Shown one piece after another: positions 34,707 through 43,495 of a DNA stretch of 64,000 nucleotides; position 1 is the stretch's first letter, and each line of letters opens with the position of its first letter. Position numbers and translations under genes: made by a program. The DNA is taken from assembly GCF_001188955.3 (NCBI RefSeq), contig NZ_JPRF03000021.1, positions 372,001-436,000 of the forward strand, in the 5' to 3' direction. The DNA comes from Kitasatospora aureofaciens (GTDB lineage: Bacteria; Actinomycetota; Actinomycetes; Streptomycetales; Streptomycetaceae). The notes under the pieces were generated by a model. It was given only the letters and a program-made list of their open reading frames with translations. It was not told the origin of the DNA and searched no databases.

Positions 34707-34925
34707 ATGACCGTCAATCACCGGATTTCCGCCCACGAGCGCCCCGTGCCCGCGACTCCTCCCACGGAGACGCCCGAGTGCGAGTCGTCGACGTGCTCGG
34801 GCATCTCGACCCCTGAGTCGGTCGAACTGCACACGGCCTGGCCCGGCTGGATCCCGCTACTGGTCATCGCCGTCATGGTGCTGTGCTGCGTGGGGTTCGC
34901 CGTGGGGAGGATCGCGGGATGGTGA
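34707..34925 (+). CDS. Small single-pass membrane protein
   Basis: A 72-residue protein. ATG preceded by GGAGG at five bases. A polar, Pro/Thr/Glu-rich N-terminus with two cysteines (CESSTC) leads to one C-terminal membrane helix (WIPLLVIAVMVLCCVGFAVG). Its stop overlaps the start of the LitR-like gene, implying translational coupling. Unknown function; possibly a partner of the light-response regulator. Confidence 0.8.
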   Translation: MTVNHRISAHERPVPATPPTETPECESSTCSGISTPESVELHTAWPGWIPLLVIAVMVLCCVGFAVGRIAGW

Positions 34926-35977
34926 CACCGTCCGCCGAGCGCGCTGCCGGAGCACGCGGCGGTGGCCCCGCCGCCGCTCACGACACACCGCAGGACGTGG
35001 GTCTGGCGACCGGGAGAGTGGCCCAGCGGCTCGGCGTGTCCCCCACCACGGTCCGCTCGTGGGAACGCCGGTACGGCATCGGCCCTGCCAACCGGGAAGC
35101 CGGACACCACCGCCGCTGGAGCCCGCAGGACGTCGCCGTCCTGGAGGCCATGTGCCGTCTGACCGCCCGCGGGATACCCCCCGGCGAGGCGGCCCGTGCG
35201 GCCCTGGCCGAGAAGGGATCGGCCACCGAGATCAACACAGCGAGTCCTGTCCTCAGCCGGCCGGATCCGCTCTCTCGGGACGATGTCCAGGCCTTCCACC
35301 GCCCCAGCGCGGGAGGAAGCCGCGCTCTGGGCGTCGGAACGGTACGCCCCGAGTGCCGCGGCCTGGCGCGTGCGGCGGTGCGCCTCGACGCGCCGCAGAT
35401 CGTCGCGATCCTGCGCGAAGCGGTAGCCACCCTCGGGGTGATCGACGCGTGGACCGAGGTCATGATGCCCGCGCTGCGCGCCGCCGGCCGCAAATGGGCG
35501 GCGGACGGCGAGCAGTACGTCGAGGTCGAACACTTGCTGTCCTGGCACGTCTCAAGCGTTCTGCGTGGCGTCGCGGTGGCAACGGCTGCCACCCGGCCCG
35601 TATCGCCCGTCCTGCTGGCCGCGACGCCCACCGAACTGCACACGCTCCCGCTGGAGGCCACCGCCGCGGCGCTGGCCGAGCGCGGCCTCCCCTTCCGCAT
35701 CCTGGGCGCTGCCGTCCCGCCCCGGGCCCTGCTCGACGCCGTCCAGCGGCTCGGTCCGGCAGCCGTGATGATCTGGTCCCAGGACCGGCGCAGCGCGGAC
35801 CACGAGCTGGCACGCCGCATCAGCGCCAGTGTCTGGGGGCCGCGGGGCTCGCGCGGCGGGGCGGTCGTCGTCGCCGCAGGCCCTGGCTGGGCCCGCTCCC
35901 GGCTGCCAATCGGCGCCGCCGGTCCCCGAACCCTGGCGGACGCCGTCGACTTCCTGGAAGAGACGGTGACGAACTGA
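34919..35977 (+). CDS. litR: MerR-family B12-binding light-responsive regulator (LitR/CarH-like)
   Basis: A 352-residue regulator. The MerR helix-turn-helix occupies about residues 28-96 (TGRVAQRLGVSPTTVRSWER, then RYGIG). The C-terminal part has the helical cap with Trp193 and the Glu204-His205 pair, resembling the WxnEH motif that contacts adenosylcobalamin in CarH, though with ten rather than nine residues between, and the E-x-H motif TELHTLP with His241 as candidate lower cobalt ligand, followed by a Rossmann-like cobalamin domain. Homologues hold repression in the dark and release DNA when light breaks the Co-C bond. GGGAGG precedes the ATG. The probable target is the divergent photolyase/sigma promoter region. 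Confidence 0.88.
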   Translation: MVTPSAERAAGARGGGPAAAHDTPQDVGLATGRVAQRLGVSPTTVRSWERRYGIGPANREAGHHRRWSPQDVAVLEAMCRLTARGIPPGEAARAALAEKGSATEINTASPVLSRPDPLSRDDVQAFHRPSAGGSRALGVGTVRPECRGLARAAVRLDAPQIVAILREAVATLGVIDAWTEVMMPALRAAGRKWAADGEQYVEVEHLLSWHVSSVLRGVAVATAATRPVSPVLLAATPTELHTLPLEATAAALAERGLPFRILGAAVPPRALLDAVQRLGPAAVMIWSQDRRSADHELARRISASVWGPRGSRGGAVVVAAGPGWARSRLPIGAAGPRTLADAVDFLEETVTN

Positions 35978-36175
35978 ATCCCCGTCGCGAGGCCCTCCTG
36001 CGGCGCGGCCCGATGGCGAACACCGCCTTCACTGACACCGACCACCTCACCCACACCCTCCGCCGCGGGCCACGGCACATCCAACTTCGACCCACCCTCA
36101 TCGAGGGATGCCTGGCCGGCACCGGCCCCTCACTCACCCCGCCGTTCCCGCCCTGAAAACCTCAGTAAAGTCATC

Positions 36176-36216
36176 GAGGGTGGTCGGAGCCAGCTCCACT
36201 GGCTCCGACCACCCTC
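36176..36216 (+). terminator. Strong hairpin terminator of the light island
   Basis: GAGGGTGGTCGGAGCCAG-CTCCA-CTGGCTCCGACCACCCTC, a perfect 18-bp stem, about 200 bases after the LitR-like stop. A minus-strand scrap at about 36231-36320 (VRADLKQAHEYRRRLAAETV then DLVRQAAAVS, stop) looks like the C-terminus of a lost helix-turn-helix protein. Confidence 0.9.
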
Positions 36217-36358
36217 TCTGCAGCGCGGCTCAGCTCACCGCAGCGGCCTGCCTGACCAAGTCGACGGTTTCGGCCGCCAGTCGACGCCGGTACTCATGAG
36301 CCTGCTTGAGGTCCGCGCGCACGAGACATCAGCCACTCACTTCTCACCGGCTTTCAGT

Positions 36359-36394
36359 CCCGAGCGGCACGCCAACGATGACGTGCCGCTCGGG
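36359..36394 (-). terminator. Hairpin terminator of the two-component operon
   Basis: CCCGAGCGGCACG-N10-CGTGCCGCTCGGG, a perfect 13-bp stem, six bases beyond the response regulator stop on the minus strand. Confidence 0.85.
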
Positions 36395-36400
36395 GGCTGG

Positions 36401-37051
36401 CTAACGTTTGTCCAGCAGCCCGCGCTCGAGAGCTACGACCACCGCATGGGTGCGGTCTCTGACATCGAGCTTGGCGAAGACCCGCAGCAGATGGGTCTTC
36501 ACCGTGGCCTCCGCGATGACCAGCCGCCGGCCGATCTCGACGTTGGACAGCCCGTCGGCGACCGCGCTCAGTACGTCCACCTCCCGCGTGGTCAGAGCCA
36601 CCGGAGCGGGCCGCCGCATGCGGGCGACCAACCGCTCCGCGACCCTCGGAGCCAGGACGGTCTCGCCACGAGAGGCGGATCGGATGGCGTCGACGAGCTG
36701 GTCGCGCGTGGTGTCCTTGAGCAGGTAGCCGATCGCGCCGGCCTCGACCGCGCGCTCGATCTCGGCGTCGGTGTCGTACGTGGTCAGGATCAGCACGCGG
36801 GTACCAGGGTGGCGTCTGACGATCTCAGCGGTGGCACTCGCGCCGTCGAGGACCGGCATCCGCAGGTCGATCAGTGCCACGTCCGGCTTCAGCAGTTCGA
36901 CGAGTTCGACGGCCGCACGGCCGTCGCCGCCCTCGCCGACGATGTCGATGGCGGGTTCCGAGGCCAGCAGGGCGACGACTCCGGCGCGCATGACCGTGTG
37001 GTCGTCGACCACGATGATGCGGAGTCCGGCCGGCTCTGTTCGGGCTGTCAT
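36401..37051 (-). CDS. NarL/LuxR-type response regulator
   Basis: A 216-residue two-component response regulator. The receiver domain shows IIVVDDHTVMRAG, the phosphoacceptor Asp in ALIDLRMPVLDG, ILTTYD and LLKDT; the output domain is a LuxR-type helix-turn-helix (LTTREVDVLSAVADGLSN, EATVKTHLLRVFAKL). ATG start four bases after the kinase stop. It pairs with the kinase upstream and most likely controls the MMPL exporter gene that heads the operon. Confidence 0.95.
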   Translation of the reverse strand: MTARTEPAGLRIIVVDDHTVMRAGVVALLASEPAIDIVGEGGDGRAAVELVELLKPDVALIDLRMPVLDGASATAEIVRRHPGTRVLILTTYDTDAEIERAVEAGAIGYLLKDTTRDQLVDAIRSASRGETVLAPRVAERLVARMRRPAPVALTTREVDVLSAVADGLSNVEIGRRLVIAEATVKTHLLRVFAKLDVRDRTHAVVVALERGLLDKR

Positions 37052-37055
37052 GTCG

Positions 37056-38243
37056 TCACACCTGACTGTTGGTAGGTATCGCGGCGAGGATGCGGGTGCC
37101 GTCGCCGAGGGAGCTGGTGACGGTGAGTTCGCCGCCGAGTTCGGCGAGGCGGTTGCGCATGCCGTTGAGCCCGAAGCCGTGGGCGTGCTCCACCACGAAG
37201 CCCCTGCCGTCGTCGGTGATCTCCAGTTCGACGCCGTACGGGGAAGGCGTGAGCACGATCTCCACCGTGGAGGCGGCCGCGTGCTTGCGGACGTTGGCCA
37301 GGGACTCCTGGGTGCAGCGCAGCAGCGCGATCCGGGTCGGCTGGTCGCACTCGACGTCCGGCAGGTCCGCGGTGACGGCGAGCCCGGTGTCCTCGGCGAA
37401 CCGCTCCAGGGTCCGGCGCAGGGTCCCGGCGATCGAGCCGAGCGCGGGACCGCTCCGCGGGGCGGAGCCGACGAGCACTCGCGCCTCGGCGAAGTTCTCA
37501 CGTGCGGTGTTCTCGATCGAGAGCAGTTGCCGGGCGCTCCTGCCGGGGTCGGTGTCGAGGCCGGAGCGGGCCGCCTCCGCCAGCACGATGATGGAGGCGA
37601 AGCCCTGGGCGAGGGTGTCGTGGATCTCCCGCGCGAGCCGCTCACGCTCCTCCGTGGCGCCTTGGAGCCTGTGGGCCTCGGCCAGGCGCTGTTGGGCGCT
37701 CGCCAGTTCGGCGGCGAGGTGGCGGGCGCGCTCGTCGCTCTGCTCGACGATCCGGACCACCCCCAGTCCGAGCAGCACGCCCGCCGTGTAGCCGATCAGG
37801 GTGAAGACGATGTTGCCGGTGGAGAAGTCCTCCACGTGCCAGCTCTGGTGCCGGACTATGCCGGCGACGGTGGCCGCGGCGGCGGCGCCGCTGTAGGCGA
37901 TCGAGTGCCGCGGGCTCCTGGCGAAGAGCCAGAACTGGGGGAGCGACACGATGAACAGTGCGGCGCCGTCGCCACGCAGGAGGGACAGCGCGCCCAGAGC
38001 GAGGGCGAGTACGCCCAGGTAGGCGTGGGGCCGCAGCACGCGATTGCGGGGGAAGGCCGCCACGGTCGCGTAGCCGAGGGCGATCAGTGCCAGCAGCGCC
38101 AACGACCAGTACCTCGTCGCCCCGCCGTGGTTCAGCTCGGAGATGACCGGGGGACACACGCCCAGGAGCACCCAGGAGACTGCGTACCACCGGCGGACGA
38201 TCCGTATGCGGAACCGGTCGCCCGGCTGCGGCCGTTGAATCAT
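37056..38243 (-). CDS. Sensor histidine kinase (HisKA_3 family)
   Basis: A 395-residue membrane kinase. About five N-terminal hydrophobic segments (WYAVSWVLLGVCPPV, LALLALIALGYATVAAF, LGVLALALGALSLL and others, up to about residue 165) form the sensor; then come a coiled linker, the dimerisation/phosphoacceptor box REIHDTLAQGF and a HATPase domain (TRIALLRCTQESLANVRKHA, TDDGRGF, GFGLNGMRNR). The stimulus is unknown; short-loop membrane sensors of this type often respond to cell-envelope stress or peptides. It starts five bases after the MMPL stop and ends four bases before the response regulator. Confidence 0.94.
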   Translation of the reverse strand: MIQRPQPGDRFRIRIVRRWYAVSWVLLGVCPPVISELNHGGATRYWSLALLALIALGYATVAAFPRNRVLRPHAYLGVLALALGALSLLRGDGAALFIVSLPQFWLFARSPRHSIAYSGAAAAATVAGIVRHQSWHVEDFSTGNIVFTLIGYTAGVLLGLGVVRIVEQSDERARHLAAELASAQQRLAEAHRLQGATEERERLAREIHDTLAQGFASIIVLAEAARSGLDTDPGRSARQLLSIENTARENFAEARVLVGSAPRSGPALGSIAGTLRRTLERFAEDTGLAVTADLPDVECDQPTRIALLRCTQESLANVRKHAAASTVEIVLTPSPYGVELEITDDGRGFVVEHAHGFGLNGMRNRLAELGGELTVTSSLGDGTRILAAIPTNSQV

Positions 38244-38248
38244 GATCG

Positions 38249-40456
38249 TCAGCCTACGTCCTGCGGCACGCCGGGACGGGGGACGGCGGCGTGCGCCCGT
38301 CGCGCCGGACGGACCGGGCGCAGCGGCCACCACGCCCGCTCGCCGAGGAGCAGCAGGAGTGAGGGCAGGACCATGAGCCGGATGACGACGGCGTCCAGGA
38401 GGACGGCCACCGCCAGGCAGAAGCCCATCTGCTTCATCTCGGTGAGGTGCAGGGCGACGAAGGCACCGAACACCGTCACCATCACGATGGCCGCGCTGGT
38501 CACCACCTTGGCCGACCGGCTGATGCCGTCCAGTACCGCCTCGCGGGCCGACATCCCGTTCCGCATGGCCTCCTGGATCCGGCTGACCACGAAGACCTGG
38601 TAGTCCATCGACAGGCCGAAGAGGATCACGAAGAGGAACAGCGGTACCCGGGACGCGATGGCACCGAGGGAGTGGAAGGAAAGGAGGTCCTGGGCCCACG
38701 TGCCCTGGAAGAACACGACCAGCAGGCCGAGCGAGGCTCCGGCGGACAGCAGGTTGAGGGCGACGCCGATCAGGCCGATGACGACGGAGCTGAATGCCCA
38801 CACGGTCATCACGAGGGTCGCCAGCAGCAGGAACCCCATGACCAGCGGCAGTTTGCCGTTCTCGTGGTCCACGTAGTCGCGGCCTCGGGCCACGTCACCG
38901 GTCACCGCCGTCTCCACGCCGGGCAGCCTGCCGGCGGTAGCGGGCAGATAGTCCCTGCGGATGTGGTCGAGTGACGCGATCGCCTCGGCGGAGGGTGCGG
39001 GGAACGGGACGGCCAGCTCCAGCACGCTGACCCGGCCGTCGGGCGAGGTGCGCACCGTCGGCCCGGCGTCCCTGGCGAACAGCGGATCGGCCTGCGACCG
39101 TCGGCCGAGATCCGTCAGGGCGTGCTGCACCTCGGCCGCTCGGTCCGGTGTGGAGCGGGCGACGACCACGTGCTTCACCAGGAGTTCCGGGAAGGCCGTG
39201 TTCAGCCGGTCGTGGACCTGCATGGCGGGGATGTCGCGGGAGAAGGTGTCCTTGCCCGGGTCGACGAGCTCGAGGCCGAGCGCGGGTGCCGCCAGGGCGA
39301 GCATGACCAGCGTTGATACGCCCAGCGTGAGGGCGGGGTGGCGTCGCGCGGGCGTCAGTAGGGCGTCGAACACCCGGCCCGTCTCGGCCTCGGCCCGCTT
39401 GGTGCGGACCGGCTTGCCGCGGGCCGCGCGGCGGGCCGCACGCAGCTCGGTGCGGCGGCCGATCTTCACCAGGAGCGCGGGAAGCGCGGTCAGGGAGCTG
39501 GCCACGGCGACCGCCACGACCAGGATCGTGCCCGTCGCCAGCGAGGAGAAGATGACGTCCGTGGCCAGGTAGAGGGTCGCGGTGGAGACGATCACGGCGA
39601 GACCGGAGACCACGATGGCCCGGCCCGCGGTCGCCGCCGCCAGTTCCACCAGGGCCTCGGAGCTGAGCCGCCCGCCGGCGCGGGACCGTTCCTCGCGTTC
39701 GCGCTTGAGGTAGAAGAGCGTGTAGTCGACGCCCACCGCCAGGCCGATGAGGAGGATCATGTTGGTCCCGACCCCTGGGTCGGGCAGCAGATGGGACGCG
39801 ACCATCGACAGTCCCAGGGCGGCGGTGATCGAGGAGAGCGCGAGCAGCAGCGGCACGCCGGCCATGACCACCGATCCGAAGACGATCAGCAGCGTGATGA
39901 GCGTGACCGGCAGGGTGATGCGCTCGGACAGCGCGAGGTCCTTCCCGCGCTGGTCGTTGACGCCCTTGCTGATGGACGGGGAGCCGGTCTCCTCCACGAC
40001 GAGGTTCGGGTGGCCGTCCTGGACCTTCGCCGTCTGTGCGAGGAGCGGGCCGACGTTCTTCTTGCCGTCCAGCTCGGGGCCGTTGAGGACCACCGGAACC
40101 CTGACGACCTGGCCGTCCTTGGAACTGACCGGAGCTGCCACGCCCTGCACCTCGGGAAGCTTGCGCATCCGCTCGGTGAGGTCCTGCGCCGCCGAAGCGG
40201 CGGCGGCGGTGTCCAGCGGTCCGGACCTGGCGTGGATGATGACCTGTTCGGTCGGCTGCTGCTGCATGCCGGCCGAGCCGGCGATCGCCTCGGCCCGTCC
40301 CGCCTCACCGACCCGGTAGTCCTCAGTGGTGGCCTCGTGGGAGCCGACCGCGATACCGATGCCGAGGCAGAGGACGACGAACGCGAACCAGCCGGCGATC
40401 GCACGCCACGCGTGCCGGGCGCTCCATCGGGCTATCCGCACAGGGAGTTGACTCAT
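38249..40456 (-). CDS. MMPL/RND-family exporter
   Basis: A 735-residue transporter with the twofold RND layout of actinomycete MMPL proteins: a first helix (AWFAFVVLCLGIGIAVG), a large extracytoplasmic loop, five helices with GVPLLLALSSITAALGL and LLIGLAVGVDYTLFYLKRER, then a repeat of the pattern in the second half with LFGLSMDYQVFVVSRI. The charged GxxxDY motifs in helices 4 and 10 support proton-driven transport. Such proteins export lipids or antibiotics. It heads an operon with a histidine kinase and response regulator, implying substrate- or stress-induced export. Confidence 0.94.
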   Translation of the reverse strand: MSQLPVRIARWSARHAWRAIAGWFAFVVLCLGIGIAVGSHEATTEDYRVGEAGRAEAIAGSAGMQQQPTEQVIIHARSGPLDTAAAASAAQDLTERMRKLPEVQGVAAPVSSKDGQVVRVPVVLNGPELDGKKNVGPLLAQTAKVQDGHPNLVVEETGSPSISKGVNDQRGKDLALSERITLPVTLITLLIVFGSVVMAGVPLLLALSSITAALGLSMVASHLLPDPGVGTNMILLIGLAVGVDYTLFYLKREREERSRAGGRLSSEALVELAAATAGRAIVVSGLAVIVSTATLYLATDVIFSSLATGTILVVAVAVASSLTALPALLVKIGRRTELRAARRAARGKPVRTKRAEAETGRVFDALLTPARRHPALTLGVSTLVMLALAAPALGLELVDPGKDTFSRDIPAMQVHDRLNTAFPELLVKHVVVARSTPDRAAEVQHALTDLGRRSQADPLFARDAGPTVRTSPDGRVSVLELAVPFPAPSAEAIASLDHIRRDYLPATAGRLPGVETAVTGDVARGRDYVDHENGKLPLVMGFLLLATLVMTVWAFSSVVIGLIGVALNLLSAGASLGLLVVFFQGTWAQDLLSFHSLGAIASRVPLFLFVILFGLSMDYQVFVVSRIQEAMRNGMSAREAVLDGISRSAKVVTSAAIVMVTVFGAFVALHLTEMKQMGFCLAVAVLLDAVVIRLMVLPSLLLLLGERAWWPLRPVRPARRAHAAVPRPGVPQDVG

Positions 40457-40829
40457 ATCCGAGATCCTGGTCTGCCAAGGGCAGAACCCGACACGCCCAG
40501 CCGGTTGAACCTGAGGTCCACCAGTCAGTGGACGGCGGGGGGAGGCGTCGCCGCCGTTGATGGGTGACGGTGGTGACCACGGCCTGGGCCTGGCCGTCGG
40601 CGATCAGCTCGTAGTAGCGCGGCCTCCCCTTGTACTCGTCGGTGCCCGCGTCACTGCCGGAGGGGTTGTAGAGCAGGCGCGCGGTGGGCGTGGCGCCAGG
40701 CGGAGCAGGCTCCTCCGCGGTGACACGCCGGACCTCCTTCGACAGGCCCACCGAACCTCCTGAGCTGGCCCGCTGAACGATGCTCGGCCGCAGCCTCGGG
40801 CGCCAGGGCAGTTGCCGCGGAACGGCCGG
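40457..40829. other. Intergenic segment with a possible remnant
   Basis: No gene supported. On the minus strand about 40560-40730 reads GATPTARLLYNPSGSDAGTD then EYKGRPRYYELIADGQAQAV, which looks once-coding but has no recognisable family or start. Confidence 0.35.
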
Positions 40830-41174
40830 CTTCATGTCGACGGCGTTGGCAGGGACACCTTCGATGCGAGCCTCGCCAGCCTGCGAACCCGCGGCCACCT
40901 GGTGCTCTTCGGCGCCGCGAGTGGTGCAGTGCCGCCCTTCGACCCCATCCGGCTCGCCCAGGGCGGTTCGCTGACCCTGATTCGTCCAAGCCTCGGGCAC
41001 TTCATCGCCGATCGGTCCGAGCTGCTCCGACGCGCCGCCGACGTGCTTGAATTGGTGCGCACCAAGGCGCTTGAGACCACCGTGACGGCCCGCTACCCGC
41101 TCGCCGAGGTCGCCCAAGCTCACCGCGATCTGGAGGCTCGGCGTACCACCGGCAAGCTACTCGTCATCCCGTAG
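40830..41174 (+). pseudogene. C-terminal third of a quinone oxidoreductase (zinc-type ADH superfamily)
   Basis: About 112 residues match the end of NADPH:quinone reductase-like proteins: VDGVGRDTFDASLASLRTRG, HLVLFGAASGAVPPFDP, YPLAEVAQAHRDLEARRTTG and KLLVIP at the stop. The N-terminal catalytic domain and the nucleotide-binding glycine motif are absent; sequence 5' of about 40830 is unrelated. A truncated, non-functional copy. Confidence 0.82.
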
Positions 41175-41379
41175 GCACGGGGTATGGAAAGCAGCCGGTA
41201 GGTGCTTGCTGCTGCGCTGGTATATCTCGCCCTACCGAGAGACTGGCCGGACAATGCCTGGGCCGAACTCAGCACTTCGGAACAGTCGGGCATACCAGCA
41301 CGCTTGATCGGGCCGAGGACCCCGTCGGGGGCGGTGCTGTGCTTCATGAGCTGGCCTTCCAGATGCCGGCGTGCGGGTG

Positions 41380-41520
41380 TCAGCGGGCGAGGACGGCGGC
41401 GGCCACGGTTTCGAAGGCGTGGTGGACGGCGCCGTCCATGCAGTACGCGCCGTTCATGCCGTGATCGGCGAGGCGGTAGAAGTTGCCCTTGCCGGTGGCG
41501 TCGGCGATTCGACCGGGACC
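41380..41520 (-). pseudogene. C-terminal fragment of an unidentified protein
   Basis: The minus strand reads RIADATGKGNFYRLADHGMN and GAYCMDGAVHHAFETVAAAV before a TGA at 41380-41382, clearly coding in style, but an in-frame stop occurs near 41575 and no start fits. The family is not recognised. The surrounding 41175-41640 has no intact gene. Confidence 0.5.
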
Positions 41521-41640
41521 GCGCTCCTCGCGAAGGCGGTCCTGGGCCCCTCGTACACGAGCAGGGACCCCCTGTCTTCAGAGGTCCTTCAGCGGATTCG
41601 GGTAGGCGGGGCTCGCGGCGGTGTCTGGTGGGCCGGGGTC

Positions 41641-42867
41641 TCAGGCGCTGGTGTTGGCGAGGATGTCGTCGAGCCAGTTGTAGATGCGGGCGATGGACAG
41701 GCGCATGGCGCCGGGGTGGCAGTGGGCGCCAGCGCCTTCCTCGGTGGTGAAGACCATGAGGGTCTTGGGGCAGGTGAGGTGGTCGTAGAGCTGCTCGGGC
41801 TGGCCCTTGAAGAACATGTCCTCCTCGGCGTCGCAGACGAGGGTGGGGCACTGGATCTTCTCGGCGGTGCCGCCGGCGAGGGTGTAGTCGAGGTAGGAGG
41901 CGTTGAAGGCGCGGGGGGTGTCCACGCCCATGACGTACATGCCGTGGTTGATGGCCCAGCGGGCGATCGGGTCCTTGGCCATGATCTGCTCGAGGGCGGA
42001 GTCGAGCTCGGGGGCGTGCTCGGCGCGCAGGAGCCGTTCGGCTTCCTCACGGGTGCCGGGGATGTTGCGGACCGAGGTCTGGCCGAGGTCGTAGAGGCCG
42101 TCGACGGCTATCAGCGCGGCCAGGCGGCGCTCGAACGCGGCGGCCCTCGGGGCAAGGATGCCGCCCATGCTGATGCCGAGGAGCGCGATCCGGCGGTTGT
42201 CGACCTCGGGGAGGGTCTCGGCGAAGTCCACGACGGGAGTGATGACGTTCTCCCAGTCGGGGCGGAAGACCAGGCCCTGGTGGTGCCGCGGCCCGGGCAT
42301 GCCGGGGCCGTCGAAGACCAGCACGTTGTAGCCGCGCTCGACACCGGCCATCGCCCCGAAGAAGTGCAGCTCCTCGGCTGTGCCGTCGAAGCCGTTGTGC
42401 ATGATCAGCGTCGGCCGGGGAGCGCCGGAGCCGTCGACGCGGTACAGGTAGCCCGGCAGCGTGGTGCCCTCGTAGGGGATCTCGACCGGCTCGATGCGTG
42501 GGGTGGTGAACAGAGCCGCCGCCGCCCGGAAGCAGGCCACGCTCCGGTTGTAGGCCTTGTCGTGACGCGGATCGCACGGGTGACCGTGCAGGAAGAACTC
42601 GGCCGACCGGTAGTAGTTCGACGCTCGCAGGAACCCGTCCCGGGCGCTGACCCGGTGACCGGCCTTCAGTGCCTTCTCCGCCTCGCCGGACACGCGGTCG
42701 GCGGTGGCCAGCCACTCCGTGTACCAGCTGTTGTAGTCGCCTTCGACGATGCGCTCGCCGGTGGAGACGACCTCACCGAAGTCCGCTCCGCCGTAGGCGA
42801 TGTGACTCATCGACCGCAGGGTCTCGTACCAGAACTGGATGTTGTTCGGGAACAGCAGCTGCTTCAT
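41641..42867 (-). CDS. Alpha/beta hydrolase (FrsA/pseudooxynicotine-hydrolase-like)
   Basis: A 408-residue cytoplasmic hydrolase. The N-terminal cap of about 150 residues (SRDGFLRASNYYRSAEF-like region, here SARDGFLRASNYYRSAEFFL) precedes the core with PTLIMHNGFDGTAEEL (oxyanion region), the nucleophile elbow GISMGG near residue 235, acid in VCDAEEDMF and His in GAGAHCHPGA. This layout matches the family including 2,6-dihydropseudooxynicotine hydrolase and FrsA-like proteins. ATG at 42867 is chosen over the GTG at 42876 because AGGAG is then ten bases upstream. The natural substrate is unknown. Confidence 0.9.
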   Translation of the reverse strand: MKQLLFPNNIQFWYETLRSMSHIAYGGADFGEVVSTGERIVEGDYNSWYTEWLATADRVSGEAEKALKAGHRVSARDGFLRASNYYRSAEFFLHGHPCDPRHDKAYNRSVACFRAAAALFTTPRIEPVEIPYEGTTLPGYLYRVDGSGAPRPTLIMHNGFDGTAEELHFFGAMAGVERGYNVLVFDGPGMPGPRHHQGLVFRPDWENVITPVVDFAETLPEVDNRRIALLGISMGGILAPRAAAFERRLAALIAVDGLYDLGQTSVRNIPGTREEAERLLRAEHAPELDSALEQIMAKDPIARWAINHGMYVMGVDTPRAFNASYLDYTLAGGTAEKIQCPTLVCDAEEDMFFKGQPEQLYDHLTCPKTLMVFTTEEGAGAHCHPGAMRLSIARIYNWLDDILANTSA

Positions 42868-42927
42868 CGCCCACACTCTCCTCGAAAACGGTAAGCACGG
42901 ATCTGTGCTTGCTGCGGGAACTGTAGA

Positions 42928-43305
42928 CCCCCGGGCGAACGCGACTCACCGCTCAACGACGCCGGCAGCCTGCGCGGCGACCTCCTCGCCTGGGCCGAAG
43001 CCAGCGTCGCGAGCATCCGCACACCCGAAGGACGCGCCCTCGTGCGCGCTGTCATCCTGTCCATGCCGAACAGCCCCCAGGCCCAGGACGAGCGTGCGCA
43101 GCACTTCCGGCGCCGGATGCACTCCATCGAGCAGATCCGCCAGCGGGCCACGGCCCGGGGCGAGAGCCCACCACCCCTGGAGCAGATCCTCGACCAACTC
43201 GTCGCACCGTTCTACCTGCGGGCGATCTTCGGCATCGACCCGCCGGCCACCGGCTACCCGGAAGTCCTCGTAGACAGACTGCTCGGCACCACGGGCACGG
43301 CTTAA
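42928..43305 (+). pseudogene. C-terminal domain of a TetR regulator, DNA-binding half lost
   Basis: The frame reads LNDAGSLRGDLLAWAEASVA, then ALVRAVILSMPN and LEQILDQLVAPFYLRAIFGI, typical of the TetR_C domain in many actinomycete regulators. The helix-turn-helix half is missing: sequence 5' of about 42925 belongs to the region upstream of the divergent hydrolase gene. A possible internal GTG start at 43042 would give only ligand-binding sequence. Probably non-functional. Confidence 0.75.
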
Positions 43306-43495
43306 GGCCTCCTACCGCGGCGGCGACTTCGCGCTGACCCGGGAACGCGACCGGGCCGTTCACCGACGTCAATTGTCGACGCGAGTTGCCGACACTGCCC
43401 ACCTGCGGGTTCGTGATCACGGAGCCGAGTGTCGGCAGTCGATCGTTTTTCGACACCAGTCTCCGAAGTGATCTTCGCGTTCTAGAGTTGAGGCC
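43306..43495. promoter_or_regulatory. Upstream region of the MurJ-like gene with a dyad
   Basis: TGCCGACACT at 43387-43396 and AGTGTCGGCA at 43428-43437 are perfect inverted repeats 31 bp apart. They could be a paired operator or a cruciform; AT-richer sequence at 43440-43485 may hold the promoter. Confidence 0.45.
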
